Shown here piece by piece: positions 7,565-15,988 of a stretch of 39,211 bases of DNA; position 1 is the stretch's first letter, and each line of letters opens with the position of its first letter. A model generated the notes under the pieces. That model was not told the origin of the DNA and made no database searches. It saw only the letters and a program-made list of their open reading frames with translations. Made by a program: the position numbers and the translations under genes. The stretch spans positions 1 through 39,211 of the forward strand of contig JAGXGZ010000077.1 of assembly GCA_024636495.1 (NCBI GenBank), written 5' to 3'. The stretch comes from Roseobacter sp. Lineage in GTDB: Bacteria; Pseudomonadota; Alphaproteobacteria; Rhodobacterales; Rhodobacteraceae.

Positions 7565-8533
7565 ATGAAAGTTCATATTCTTGACGATTGGTTCGACACG
7601 CTGCGCGGGCTACCGTGCTTTGCGAAACTGGCAGATCACGAGGTCACCGTCTGGACCGACCATGAACCTGATCCGGTTAAACTTGCCGCGCGGGTGGCCG
7701 ATGCCAAGGCGCTGGTGTTGTTTCGCGAGCGCACAAAAGTGGGTGCGGAATTGCTTGCGTGCCTGCCAAACCTCAAGCTGATTTCTCAGCGGAGTGTCTA
7801 TCCCCATGTGGATGTGGCAGCTTGTACGGCGCATGGCGTCCTGCTGAGCTCCAACATGCACGCGGGCGCGCCGTCCTATGCAGCGGCAGAACATACGCTT
7901 GCGCTGATCCTCGCCAGTTATCGCCAGATCCCACAGCAGACTACATCGATCAAAGCAGGCCAGTGGCAATCGGGCGTTGGCCGCACGCTGCGCGGCAGAA
8001 CTCTTGGGCTGTATGGCTACGGGCGCATTGCGGGTGCGGTTGCGACCTATGCAAAGGCACTGGGTATCAAGGTTCAGTGGTGGGGCTCGGAAGAAGGACG
8101 CGCGCGGGCGCTTGCGGCAGGTGAAACCATCGCCACATCGCGCGAAGCATTTTTTGCGACATCAGATATTGTCAGTGTGCATGTCCGGATGAATACAGCC
8201 ACGCGGGGGCTGATCACCGCGCAAGATCTGGGCCAGATGCAACCGCGCGCGCTTTTCGTGAACACGTCGCGCTCCGGCTTGGTCGCGGCAGGCGCGCTAG
8301 AGGCCGAAGTGGCAAAAGGCCAGCTGCACGCTGCTGTTGACGTATTTGATTACGAGCCGCTTACCGATACGTCGAATATCCTCTTGACCCACCCCAATGT
8401 GCTGGCCACACCTCATATCGGCTTTGTAACCGAGGATGAGTTTGACCTGCAATTCTCTGACATTTTTGACCAAATCAACGCCTACGCGACTGGCGCGCCG
8501 ATCCATATGATCAACCCCGAGGTCTATGCTTAA
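7565..8533 (+). CDS. D-2-hydroxyacid dehydrogenase family protein
   Basis: The product is 322 aa from the ATG at 7565, after GGGATAGGCTC; an upstream start at 7523 overlaps the previous gene without a ribosome site. Family features in order: the substrate domain, the NAD-binding glycine loop GLYGYGRIAGAV (about 148-159), then catalytic Arg236 (NTSRSGLV), Glu264 (DVFDYEP) and His284 (ATPHIGF). It should interconvert a 2-hydroxyacid and a 2-ketoacid with NAD(P). Its 3' end meets the convergent SBP-like gene with overlapping stop codons. Co-location with a TcuA-like flavoprotein and a GntR regulator suggests a role in breaking down an organic acid. Confidence 0.92.
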   Translation: MKVHILDDWFDTLRGLPCFAKLADHEVTVWTDHEPDPVKLAARVADAKALVLFRERTKVGAELLACLPNLKLISQRSVYPHVDVAACTAHGVLLSSNMHAGAPSYAAAEHTLALILASYRQIPQQTTSIKAGQWQSGVGRTLRGRTLGLYGYGRIAGAVATYAKALGIKVQWWGSEEGRARALAAGETIATSREAFFATSDIVSVHVRMNTATRGLITAQDLGQMQPRALFVNTSRSGLVAAGALEAEVAKGQLHAAVDVFDYEPLTDTSNILLTHPNVLATPHIGFVTEDEFDLQFSDIFDQINAYATGAPIHMINPEVYA

Positions 8534-9210
8534 GCGTTTTGTGCGGCCTCAACGAACCCATCCTCGATCGCACGGCCCACAAAATCATTGAGCGCTACGA
8601 TGCACGGGTCGGTGTTATGAGGTAGAACCATCGCTTGGCGTACCGAAGTCAGCACACCGGATAAGATGCGGATGTCAGGCGATGCTGCAAAAGCCCCCTC
8701 CAGCGATGCACGGACACCGGCCACGGCATCGCATCGGCCTGCGCGGAATTCCTCAAAGCTTTCGGGCGGTGTGCCCGAACGTTCCAAGGTGGCGTGTTGA
8801 AGGTTCTTGGTGAGATGCATGTCATATGCTGATCCGGTCGATGTCAGAACCTGTACGCCGGCAACATCCACATCCTCTACATCCTTGAATGCGGCATCCC
8901 TGCGCACCGCATAGGTCGCCTCAATCACAATATAGGGCTGGGTAAAGGCGATTTTTTCGGCCCGCATGTGATCGATGGCAAGGAAACCTATGTCCCATTT
9001 GTCCGCGCCCGCATCGTCAAAGACTTTGCCTGCGCCGCTGTAGATAACTGGCTCCATTCGGGCACCAATTTCCTCGGCCAGTCTTTGCGCCAACTTGGGG
9101 CTAACGCCTGTGAGGGTGATACCCTCCTGCTGGACCAACGCGCGATTGCCAGTATTGATTGCCACGCGCAACACGCCATCCCTTGCGAGTGTTTTTAACT
9201 CCGCTTGCAT
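8530..9210 (-). CDS. Type-2 periplasmic-binding-fold protein (SBP_bac_3-like) without signal peptide
   Basis: The product is 226 aa. The sequence follows amino-acid-type binding proteins: GVLRVAINTGNRAL at the start, GVSPKLAQRLAEEIGARMEPV, WDIGFLAIDHMRAEKIAFTQPYIVIEATYAV, and a C-terminal AMVLPHNTDPCIVALNDFV. There is no N-terminal hydrophobic signal and no lipobox; the start is fixed by AAAGGGGAATAACG-ATG, 2 bases after the upstream stop. No ABC permease or ATPase gene is nearby. It is therefore either cytoplasmic (a sensor or an enzyme using this fold, as dehydratases do) or a binding protein that lost its export signal. It is the last gene of the GntR-AbrB operon. Confidence 0.8.
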   Translation of the reverse strand: MQAELKTLARDGVLRVAINTGNRALVQQEGITLTGVSPKLAQRLAEEIGARMEPVIYSGAGKVFDDAGADKWDIGFLAIDHMRAEKIAFTQPYIVIEATYAVRRDAAFKDVEDVDVAGVQVLTSTGSAYDMHLTKNLQHATLERSGTPPESFEEFRAGRCDAVAGVRASLEGAFAASPDIRILSGVLTSVRQAMVLPHNTDPCIVALNDFVGRAIEDGFVEAAQNA

Positions 9211-9212
9211 CG

Positions 9213-10247
9213 TTATTCCCCTTTTTCAGTGTTAACATCGAACAGTCGTACGAAAAGCGGTGCCCCAAGAATGACGACAAATATGCGGAGCACATGATGC
9301 GCCACCACAAAGGCCATATCGGCCCCAACGATCAAAGCCAGCACCGTCAACTCTGCCTGTCCGCCCGGCGCGAAGGCAAGGATCGTTTCCATTGGTGGGG
9401 CAAGGCCCGCGAGGTGGATGGTCTCGGCAAAGATCACGGTCAGCACCAGAAGGATCACGCAAAATCCTAGACCTGCTGTCACATCCGTTCGCACTTCGGC
9501 CATGGTGACACCAGCGTATTTACTACCCACGCTCAAGCCGATGAAAAACTGTGCGGCCCAGATCGCTTCCACCGGTGGGCGGTGGTTCAGAATTCCAGTC
9601 AGTGCAAATGCCGAGGCCAGCAGAAGCGGGCCCAGAATTGTAGCGCCGAACATGCCTGCACGTTTCGCGATCTGCCACCCGGCGAGACCGCAAAAGACCA
9701 TGAGCCCCAGTTGTACGGGTTCAATACTGGCTGCCGGGGCACCCGGAGGGTTGCTTAGATCAGCATCCCAGACCCACTTGAGTAAAAACGGCAGTACAAC
9801 CACGATCACCATAACTCGAGTTGCATGGATGAGTGACAAGGCGCGCACATCGCCGCCGGCTTCCTCTCCGAAGACAAGCATATCCTGCAAGCCGCCAGGC
9901 ATGGAGGAATAATAACTGGTTGCAAAATCAAAGCCCCACAGCCGTTGGAAGTACATCACACCGACCACTCCGATACAGCCGGTCATCACCGGGATCATCA
10001 GTAAGGTCGGCCACATCCCCACCATGGAGCCCAGCAGCGTTGTTGTGAATGTCGCGCCCACAGCTACGCCCAAGATGGTGCGCATGGCATCGTTCACCAC
10101 TTTGATCCCACGCATCGGCACACCGGCCAATGAGGCGATCAGGCAGGCAAAGATCGGCCCCAGCAACCAAGGCAATGGTAAGTGCATAATCTTGAAGGCT
10201 AAAACGCCAATCCCGGCAATCGCAAAAGCGAAGAGACGCGGCATCAT
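9213..10247 (-). CDS. AbrB-family (duplicated membrane domain) protein
   Basis: The product is 344 aa, very hydrophobic, with about 9-10 helices arranged as two repeats of the membrane AbrB domain (PF05145 type). The repeats are readable as PLPWLLGPIFACLIASL in the first half and MFGATILGPLLLASAFAL in the second, and as YYSSMPGGLQDML versus FAPGGQAELTVLAL. Despite the name and the old label 'ammonia monooxygenase regulator', this is a membrane protein, probably a transporter. Its ATG overlaps the GntR stop codon (ATGA), so the two are translationally coupled. In this locus it is the obvious candidate for uptake of the organic acid, which is an inference. Confidence 0.87.
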   Translation of the reverse strand: MMPRLFAFAIAGIGVLAFKIMHLPLPWLLGPIFACLIASLAGVPMRGIKVVNDAMRTILGVAVGATFTTTLLGSMVGMWPTLLMIPVMTGCIGVVGVMYFQRLWGFDFATSYYSSMPGGLQDMLVFGEEAGGDVRALSLIHATRVMVIVVVLPFLLKWVWDADLSNPPGAPAASIEPVQLGLMVFCGLAGWQIAKRAGMFGATILGPLLLASAFALTGILNHRPPVEAIWAAQFFIGLSVGSKYAGVTMAEVRTDVTAGLGFCVILLVLTVIFAETIHLAGLAPPMETILAFAPGGQAELTVLALIVGADMAFVVAHHVLRIFVVILGAPLFVRLFDVNTEKGE

Positions 10248-10894
10248 TCTTGCAATACCTTGAGCCTGTGGCGCAGGGAGGTTTGCAAATGCGCCTCTGC
10301 CGCATCGCCCGCCGCCTGTTGGTCCCCTGCAGCGATAGCTGTGATGATCTGGGCGTGTTGACTGCTGACCGTTTTGATCCGCGCTTCGTCATCCAGCGTC
10401 GTCGGCCCCAGCAAAATTAACGCATTGTTGAGCGCACGGGCCGAGGCCAGCAAAAAGCGGTTGCGCGTTGCGAGGTATATGCTGCGGTGAAAATCCTGAT
10501 TAAGGGCGGCTGCGCGTGGGGTGTCTTGCCCCGCGCCATCAATCTGTTGGTTGATATCCTTGAGCAGGTCGACCTCGGCGGGGTTTGCATGTTTCGCTGC
10601 CATCTCTGCAGCGGTACGTTCAAGGACGAGCCGCATTTCGTAGAGCTCAACGATTTCGATGGTGCTCAGCGTGCGAATGACAGCGCCTAAACGAGGTCGA
10701 TGCTCAACGATCCCGTCATTCTCAAGCTTGCGCAAGGCCTCTCGCACCGGCGTGCGTGACAGGTCCAATTTTTTGGCGACGTCTATCTCGCGCAGACGGT
10801 CACCCGGTAGGAATTCCCCTGCTCTGATCGCCGCATGCAAACGATGGTACGCAAGCTCCCCCTGAGACATGTCTTGCAATTCTGTGCTGTGCAT
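10244..10894 (-). CDS. GntR-family regulator with FCD ligand domain
   Basis: The product is 216 aa from the ATG at 10894; an ATG at 10870 is an alternative and a longer frame to 11104 crosses the divergent gene. The N-terminal winged helix is typical: LAYHRLHAAIRAGEFLPGDRLREIDVAKKLDLSRTPVREALRKLENDGIVEHRPRLGAVI. The C-terminal all-helical FCD domain carries the usual metal/ligand residues in NQDFHRSIYLATRN and in SSQHAQIITAI and AAEAHLQTSLRH. FCD ligands are usually carboxylic acids or sugar acids. A perfect palindrome sits directly before the gene and also covers the promoter of the divergent flavoprotein gene. Confidence 0.93.
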   Translation of the reverse strand: MHSTELQDMSQGELAYHRLHAAIRAGEFLPGDRLREIDVAKKLDLSRTPVREALRKLENDGIVEHRPRLGAVIRTLSTIEIVELYEMRLVLERTAAEMAAKHANPAEVDLLKDINQQIDGAGQDTPRAAALNQDFHRSIYLATRNRFLLASARALNNALILLGPTTLDDEARIKTVSSQHAQIITAIAAGDQQAAGDAAEAHLQTSLRHRLKVLQE

Positions 10895-10911
10895 TCTAAT
10901 CAAATTCCAAA

Positions 10912-10931
10912 TTGTATCCGCTTGGATACAA
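10912..10931. promoter_or_regulatory. Perfect palindrome, candidate GntR/FCD operator with two divergent -10 boxes
   Basis: TTGTATCC-GCTT-GGATACAA is an exact 8-bp inverted repeat with a 4-base spacer. Its outer ends extend into TACAAT on both strands (10927-10932 rightward, 10916-10911 leftward), each a good -10 hexamer. The site lies 18 bases before the regulator ATG and 25 bases before the flavoprotein GTG. FCD-type regulators commonly bind TTGTAT...ATACAA dyads. One bound dimer would cover both promoters. Confidence 0.75.
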
Positions 10932-10955
10932 TATAGATATGAAGATGAAACACCA

Positions 10956-12437
10956 GTGTCAAAATCAGTGATTGTCGTCGGAACAGGTAACGCCGCCCTT
11001 TGTGCCGCGATTGCAGCGTTGGAAAACGGGGCGCAGGTGATCCTACTTGAAAAGGCGGATCGGGCTCTGGCTGGCGGCAATACAAAATACACCGCAGGTG
11101 CCATGCGCTTTGCCTATGACGGGGCTCCGGATCTTTTGCCGCTGTTGCGCAACCCCGATGACCCTCGCGTGAAAAATGCAGATTTCGGTAGCTACGACAT
11201 CGAAAAATTCGGCAATGACTTATTGGGCTTCAACGATGGCCGTCCGCTGTCCGAGGAACAAGAAGCACTCGTCAACCTATCGGGCGAAACGATGCGCTGG
11301 CTTGCCTCGCATGATGTAAAATTCGAGCCGATCTATAGCCGTCAGAGTTTTGAAAAAGATGGTCGTCATGTGTTTTGGGGCGGCCTGACGTTGGCAGCAG
11401 AGAACGAAGGGGTTGGCCTTTTCGACATGGAGCTGGCCGCAGTTGAGCGGATGGGCGGCATAGTTCGCTACAATAGCGCTGTCACAGGTCTGGTAACCGA
11501 CGATGACCGCGTCATCGGGGTGCGCATTGGTGATGAGGTCCTGCACGCCGACGCAGTGATCCTCGCCTCCGGTGGGTTCGAAGCAAATGATGAGCTGCGG
11601 GTTAAGCATATGGGCCCGAACTGGAAAGCGGCGAAAGTGCGTGGCACGCCGCACAACACCGGCGACGGATTGACAATGGCGAGCGAAATTGGCGCGGCTG
11701 AATACGGCCTCTATGCCGGATGCCATGCAACTCCGATGGACTTGCATATGGCCGACTTCGGAAATCTTGAACTGCCTGCTGGTGAACGTAAGAACTACCG
11801 CAAAATTTCATATTTTCTGGGCGTTATGATTAATGCGGATGGCGCACGTTTCGTCGATGAAGGAGCCAATTTCCGCAATTACACCTATGCGCAATATGGT
11901 GCCGCGATCCTCGAACAACCAGGCCAGTTTGCTTGGCAGATCTTTGACAGCAAAGTGTTTGATCTGCTTTATGCCGAATACCGTTTTCATGACGCGCATT
12001 TTGTTGAAGCTGACACCTTGAAGGCGCTGGTGCCCCTGATGACTGGCGTCAAACCAGAGGCTGCCACCGCTACGCTTGCCGCTTACAACCATGCAGTGGA
12101 TGCTGAAACCGAGTTTGATCCAACCATTTTGGATGGCAAAGCAACCGACGGTTTGACACCGCCCAAATCGAACTGGGCCCAGAAAATCGACAAAGGCCCC
12201 TTCCGCGCATTTCCCGTCACTGGCGGAATAACATTCACATATGGTGGGTTGAAAGTAGACGCTAGGGGCAGTGTCGTTCGGGAGGACGGCTCAACAATTG
12301 CAGGCCTGTTTGCATGTGGCGAAATCGTCGGCGGTGTATTTTTTGCGGGATATCCTGGCGGTTCGGGCCTCACGTCAGGTGCTGTATTTGGCCGCCGTGC
12401 GGGTTATGGGGCATCTCAGGCATACCACAATCAATGA
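10956..12437 (+). CDS. tcuA: TcuA-like FAD-dependent dehydrogenase (fumarate reductase/succinate dehydrogenase flavoprotein fold)
   Basis: The product is 493 aa from a GTG at 10956, chosen because the FAD-binding motif follows at once (VIVVGTGNAALCAAIAALENGAQVILLEK). Upstream in-frame starts would run through the operator and into the divergent gene. The end has the expected TFTYGGLKVDARG, the GLFACGEIVGG loop and GSGLTSGAVFGRRAG. TcuA oxidises tricarballylate to cis-aconitate in Salmonella; this protein keeps the same architecture (GGNTKYTAGAMR near 67-78; FVDEGANF). No TcuB ferredoxin-type partner or TcuC transporter gene is present, so the substrate may differ. It is transcribed divergently from the GntR regulator. 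Confidence 0.8.
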   Translation: MSKSVIVVGTGNAALCAAIAALENGAQVILLEKADRALAGGNTKYTAGAMRFAYDGAPDLLPLLRNPDDPRVKNADFGSYDIEKFGNDLLGFNDGRPLSEEQEALVNLSGETMRWLASHDVKFEPIYSRQSFEKDGRHVFWGGLTLAAENEGVGLFDMELAAVERMGGIVRYNSAVTGLVTDDDRVIGVRIGDEVLHADAVILASGGFEANDELRVKHMGPNWKAAKVRGTPHNTGDGLTMASEIGAAEYGLYAGCHATPMDLHMADFGNLELPAGERKNYRKISYFLGVMINADGARFVDEGANFRNYTYAQYGAAILEQPGQFAWQIFDSKVFDLLYAEYRFHDAHFVEADTLKALVPLMTGVKPEAATATLAAYNHAVDAETEFDPTILDGKATDGLTPPKSNWAQKIDKGPFRAFPVTGGITFTYGGLKVDARGSVVREDGSTIAGLFACGEIVGGVFFAGYPGGSGLTSGAVFGRRAGYGASQAYHNQ

Positions 12438-12874
12438 CAACTGCGCCGTTACGCCGTTGAGTGCGGCAAAGAACGCTTCGTGAAAGCTGCCTTGTAGCGC
12501 TGAACGAATAGCTAAGGTCCGCTTGGGTCGGGACTACGTAGGTTGATATTCCCATTTCTCGAAAGCGGACTTTAGTCCCAGTGCAGAAAATAGTAAGCAG
12601 TGGATCACTGCCGTTCGCCGCGCTTGCAAATCGAGAAAACCGCAACACGGTCCTGAGTGTCAGCTTTCGTCAGTTCATCCAATTTATTTTGCACCTGCAG
12701 CGAATTCACACTTTCCGCCCGGAGTGCTGAACGCTGCGTTTGGCCTGTGCGCGGGATGGTTCCTCGACTTCGGTTTGTCAGTTTACGTAAACCAGTCAAA
12801 AGCTGGGTTGCTATTCATATATGTTCACTTTACGTTCTTGTATTACTGAATTCATTATTCCGAACGGGCGCGTT
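12438..12874. other. Gap of 437 bases without a supported gene
   Basis: No convincing frame was found. A stretch near 12510-12575 has AAGGTCCGCTT and, 60 bases on, AAGCGGACTTT, a loose inverted pair of a kind seen in intergenic DNA of roseobacters (recalled, not checked). AAAGCTGCC at about 12484 recurs at about 39025 near the right edge. No terminator for the upstream gene was seen. Confidence 0.4.
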
Positions 12875-15328
12875 ATGTTCGATCAGATTGTCATTACTGA
12901 AAAAACCAGCCAAGCCAAAGACGTTCGTGCGGCCATTGGATCTCGCTTTGGCATGGTTCTGCCCGCTGAGGGGCATCTATTCGACTTGCTTGAACCAGAA
13001 GATGTGGTGCCGGAGTGGAAGCGTTGGTCCCCGGTCCTGCTGCGCCCTCAGGAACTTTACGGCACACAGCCAGCGAAAGGCGGCAACAAAGCGGCCAAAC
13101 TCAAAGCCATTCGCGAGGCGTTGCGCACGGCCAAGCGGGTCTGGCTTGCCACCGATTGCGACCGAGAAGGGCAACTCATCGGCCAGGAAATCCTTGAACA
13201 TTACAAGTATCAAGGCCAAGTCATGCGTGTGTTGTTTACGGCCCAGGACAGTCAGACCATACGCCAGTCATTCGATCGGGCTAAGCCAAATTCAGATTAC
13301 GCCCGGCTCTACGCCGCCGCCGTAGCGCGGCGTCAAGCTGATCAAATCTACAATCTGTCCCTGACCCGCACCGCAACCGTCATCCTTGGCAAGGGCGCGC
13401 GGGGCGTCATCGGCGTTGGACGTGTAAAAACTCCAACCCTGGCGATCGTCTGCAAGCGCGAACTGGAAATTCGCGATTTCATTCCTTTGACCTATTTCGA
13501 GATCATCGTCACGGTCATTGTCGAGGGCGGGGAATTCAAGATGCGACATGCGCCAAAAGATCGAATTCTTAAACGTGAGTTTGCCGAAAAAATAGTCGCG
13601 GCCGCTCGTACCTTCGAGGGACCGCTGGGCGTGTGTGTAGAGGACAAGCGTCAGCAACCGCCGAAACTGCACGATCTGCCGTCACTCCAGAAACTCTGCG
13701 CCTCGCGCTTCGGTTGGGGAGCGGCAAAGACACTGGAGATCGCTCAGGAACTCTACGACGGTCAGGGCAAGAAGATCATCACCTATCCTCGAGCCGAAGT
13801 GCGCTACCTGCCCGAAAGCTTGATCGGTGATGTGCCGCGGATCGTCGCCGGGCTGCAAGCGGGGCAATCGTTCAGTACGATCCCCGTACCAGCGCAGCCG
13901 ATAATCCGAAAAGGTAGGAGCGGCACTTTCCACGATAAGGGATTGGAGGGAGCCAGCCACCACGCGATCATTCCCAACGTCAATACCATCGAGGACTTAC
14001 GGGACGCCTGGCCGCGGCTGTCGGCCGACGAGAAAAAACTGTTTGACGTGATTGCACGGGCATACCTGGCCCAAGTCATGCCAGACTTCCGTTATCGCCA
14101 AACAACTGCAACGCTTGATATGGCAGGCTTTCCTTTCAAGAGCACCGGCCGCCAACCCGTTGATCTCGGTTGGCGCGCAGCATTCCCTGAATGGAAACCG
14201 GCTGACGAAAAGGGCGACGACGCGCAGTTGCTTCCGCAGATGCGAAACGGTGAGACAGCGCGATTGCGAAATCCAGCCGTTGAGGACAAGGAAACCCGGC
14301 CTCCGCAGCGCTACAACGAAGGGACACTGATCGAGGCGATGCAGCAGGCTTGGCGCTTTGTCGATGACGAAATTCTGCGTGACAGGCTGAAAGAAGCCAA
14401 GGGCATCGGTACACCTGCGACCCGCGCAGAAATCATCGGCGGGTTGAAACGACAGAAATTTCTGATTGCCCGAGGCAAAAACATCGTGCCTACGGAAATC
14501 GGATTGAAAGTGTTTGGCGTTCTCGAACAGGCTGATCCTGCCTTGGTCGACCCGGGCGTAACGGCGCAACTCGAATGCCTGCTCGACGATGTCGTCGTCG
14601 GCAAGCAGGAGATGGTTGGTGCCATCGATGCCGTCTGTAACGTCGCCCAGCGTATTATCGGCAAGCTCTTGGAAGGCCAACCGGGCGGTGTCTCGTCTTT
14701 GCTCGGCTTTGCATCTGACGGCGCGGGTGGTGGACGGCCACCAACAACTGCGATGAAGCGTTTTGCTGACGGCTTAGCCCGCCAGAAGGGTATTACACCT
14801 CCGGAAGGTTACGCAAAATCAGGATCAATCTGCCGCGCCTTCCTTGAGCAACACGCCCCCAAGAAAGCCGTGGCCGCAGATGGGAAAGCAATGGGATATC
14901 CTGGACCAAGACCAGTAAGTCCAGCACAACTATTATTCGCTGAGAGGATCGCACGGGAACAAGGTATCGCCATTACCAACGAAGCCAAAGCCAACTCTGC
15001 CGCAATGTCCCTATGGATTGACGAGAACCAGAGCGCAAAGCCCGGTAAGCGTCGTCGCAAAATTGACAAGAAAACCCCTGAACGACCCGCAGCAGGAACC
15101 ACTAAGCCGACCAAGCGGGCACAAAAGCCAAAGGTGAAGGCCGCTTTTGCAGATATAGCGCCTCAACTGGCTCCCGAGCAGAAGAGTTCAGCAGCCAACA
15201 CGCCACTGCGAATTCCATATGGCAACAAGGACGTCGCACAAAAACTCGGTGCCAGATACGCCGCAGGCGGATGGTACGCGCCAGCCGGTGTGGATCTGAC
15301 CGTGTTCAAATCCAAGAGATGGCTGTGA
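12875..15328 (+). CDS. topB: DNA topoisomerase III (type IA), mobile-element type, with C-terminal DUF5710 module
   Basis: The product is 817 aa from the ATG at 12875; an earlier ATG at 12821 adds a tail that does not match the family. The N-terminal Toprim domain has ITEKTSQAKDVRAAIG with the catalytic Glu, and the acidic triad TDCDREGQ (Asp94, Asp96, Glu98). The active-site Tyr is Tyr304 in ITYPRAEVRYLPES. Next come GASHHAIIPN and GIGTPATRAEII, also typical. After about residue 650 comes a variable region, a Lys-rich linker (about 720-770) and a final 38-residue DUF5710 module (YGNKDVAQKLGARY to KSKRWL). That module is frequent in plasmid or ICE enzymes. No conjugation or partition genes accompany it here. 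Confidence 0.93.
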   Translation: MFDQIVITEKTSQAKDVRAAIGSRFGMVLPAEGHLFDLLEPEDVVPEWKRWSPVLLRPQELYGTQPAKGGNKAAKLKAIREALRTAKRVWLATDCDREGQLIGQEILEHYKYQGQVMRVLFTAQDSQTIRQSFDRAKPNSDYARLYAAAVARRQADQIYNLSLTRTATVILGKGARGVIGVGRVKTPTLAIVCKRELEIRDFIPLTYFEIIVTVIVEGGEFKMRHAPKDRILKREFAEKIVAAARTFEGPLGVCVEDKRQQPPKLHDLPSLQKLCASRFGWGAAKTLEIAQELYDGQGKKIITYPRAEVRYLPESLIGDVPRIVAGLQAGQSFSTIPVPAQPIIRKGRSGTFHDKGLEGASHHAIIPNVNTIEDLRDAWPRLSADEKKLFDVIARAYLAQVMPDFRYRQTTATLDMAGFPFKSTGRQPVDLGWRAAFPEWKPADEKGDDAQLLPQMRNGETARLRNPAVEDKETRPPQRYNEGTLIEAMQQAWRFVDDEILRDRLKEAKGIGTPATRAEIIGGLKRQKFLIARGKNIVPTEIGLKVFGVLEQADPALVDPGVTAQLECLLDDVVVGKQEMVGAIDAVCNVAQRIIGKLLEGQPGGVSSLLGFASDGAGGGRPPTTAMKRFADGLARQKGITPPEGYAKSGSICRAFLEQHAPKKAVAADGKAMGYPGPRPVSPAQLLFAERIAREQGIAITNEAKANSAAMSLWIDENQSAKPGKRRRKIDKKTPERPAAGTTKPTKRAQKPKVKAAFADIAPQLAPEQKSSAANTPLRIPYGNKDVAQKLGARYAAGGWYAPAGVDLTVFKSKRWL

Positions 15329-15832
15329 AGTTGGACACTGAGCGCGGCCTTGCAGTTATCCCCAAGGCCCGCAGTTTGTGTGTTGGCGCTACTCCGGTCT
15401 TTCCGTCTCGCCACCAACGGCGCGCAGCTTGGTAATGCGCGCCTCAATGGGCAGACCCTCGTTATTCAAGGTCCAATGCAGCGGTTGACCAACCAATGAC
15501 GATCAAATTGTAAGAAACCAAATGTGCCCTATGGAAAGCCTACTGGAAAACTCGACAAGGGGGGCGGCCAAAACGCTGACTAGGAAATGTGAGACGTCCC
15601 TACGGCTTACATTGACCGTTCCGCGCGGACTACGATGACCCATTCGGTGTTGGCGAAGAATTTGGCTGTAGGGTTTTCGAGTTTCTCAACACAATCGGTT
15701 TAAGCTGTTGAAAAACTAGCCGGCTACTTCGGAATGGTTTTCACACTTCGTGCATTTTTCGGTGTGACTTGATCGCTTTCAGCAACCGCCAGACCGATTT
15801 TCCGAGCCGGACGGTGCTGATGGGACGGTTAT
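15329..15832. other. Gap of 504 bases without a supported gene
   Basis: Nothing coding is visible between topB and the transposase relic. The short frames here lack ribosome sites and start inside topB or the relic. GTTGAAAAACTAGCC near 15707 and CTCAACACAATCGGTTTAAGC near 15690 give a weak inverted pair. The stretch is most likely residue of earlier insertions. Confidence 0.4.
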
Positions 15833-15946
15833 CTAGCAGAAGTTAGCCAGTTTTCGGAGGTTTTGGGCGGTGGCAGCGAGTGTAAACTCGTCTTTCACCG
15901 CCAGCGGCCCCCTCAACCTCAGGCGATTGAGCCCCGCCTTCGGTCC
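15833..15946 (-). pseudogene. C-terminal relic of a transposase, IS1182-like
   Basis: Read leftward, the frame gives GPKAGLNRLRLRGPLAVKDE, then FTLAATAQNLRKLANFC and a TAG stop at 15835-15833. The pattern R-x-R-G-x2-x-V-K-D-E-x2-L-A-A-x-A-Q-N-L-R-K-L-A is the typical end of IS5/IS1182-type transposases. Only about 38 residues survive; the rest of the element is gone, and the stop of the cytochrome gene lies 43 bases to the right. It marks an old insertion between topB and the dehydrogenase operon. Confidence 0.65.
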
Positions 15947-15988
15947 ATCCCTGCTATTCACGCACTGCCCGACCCCAAAAGTCGAGCG

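Noticed and set aside
13997..14680. 227-codon minus-strand frame inside topB
   Set aside because: Shadow of the topoisomerase gene, which has all its catalytic motifs on the plus strand.
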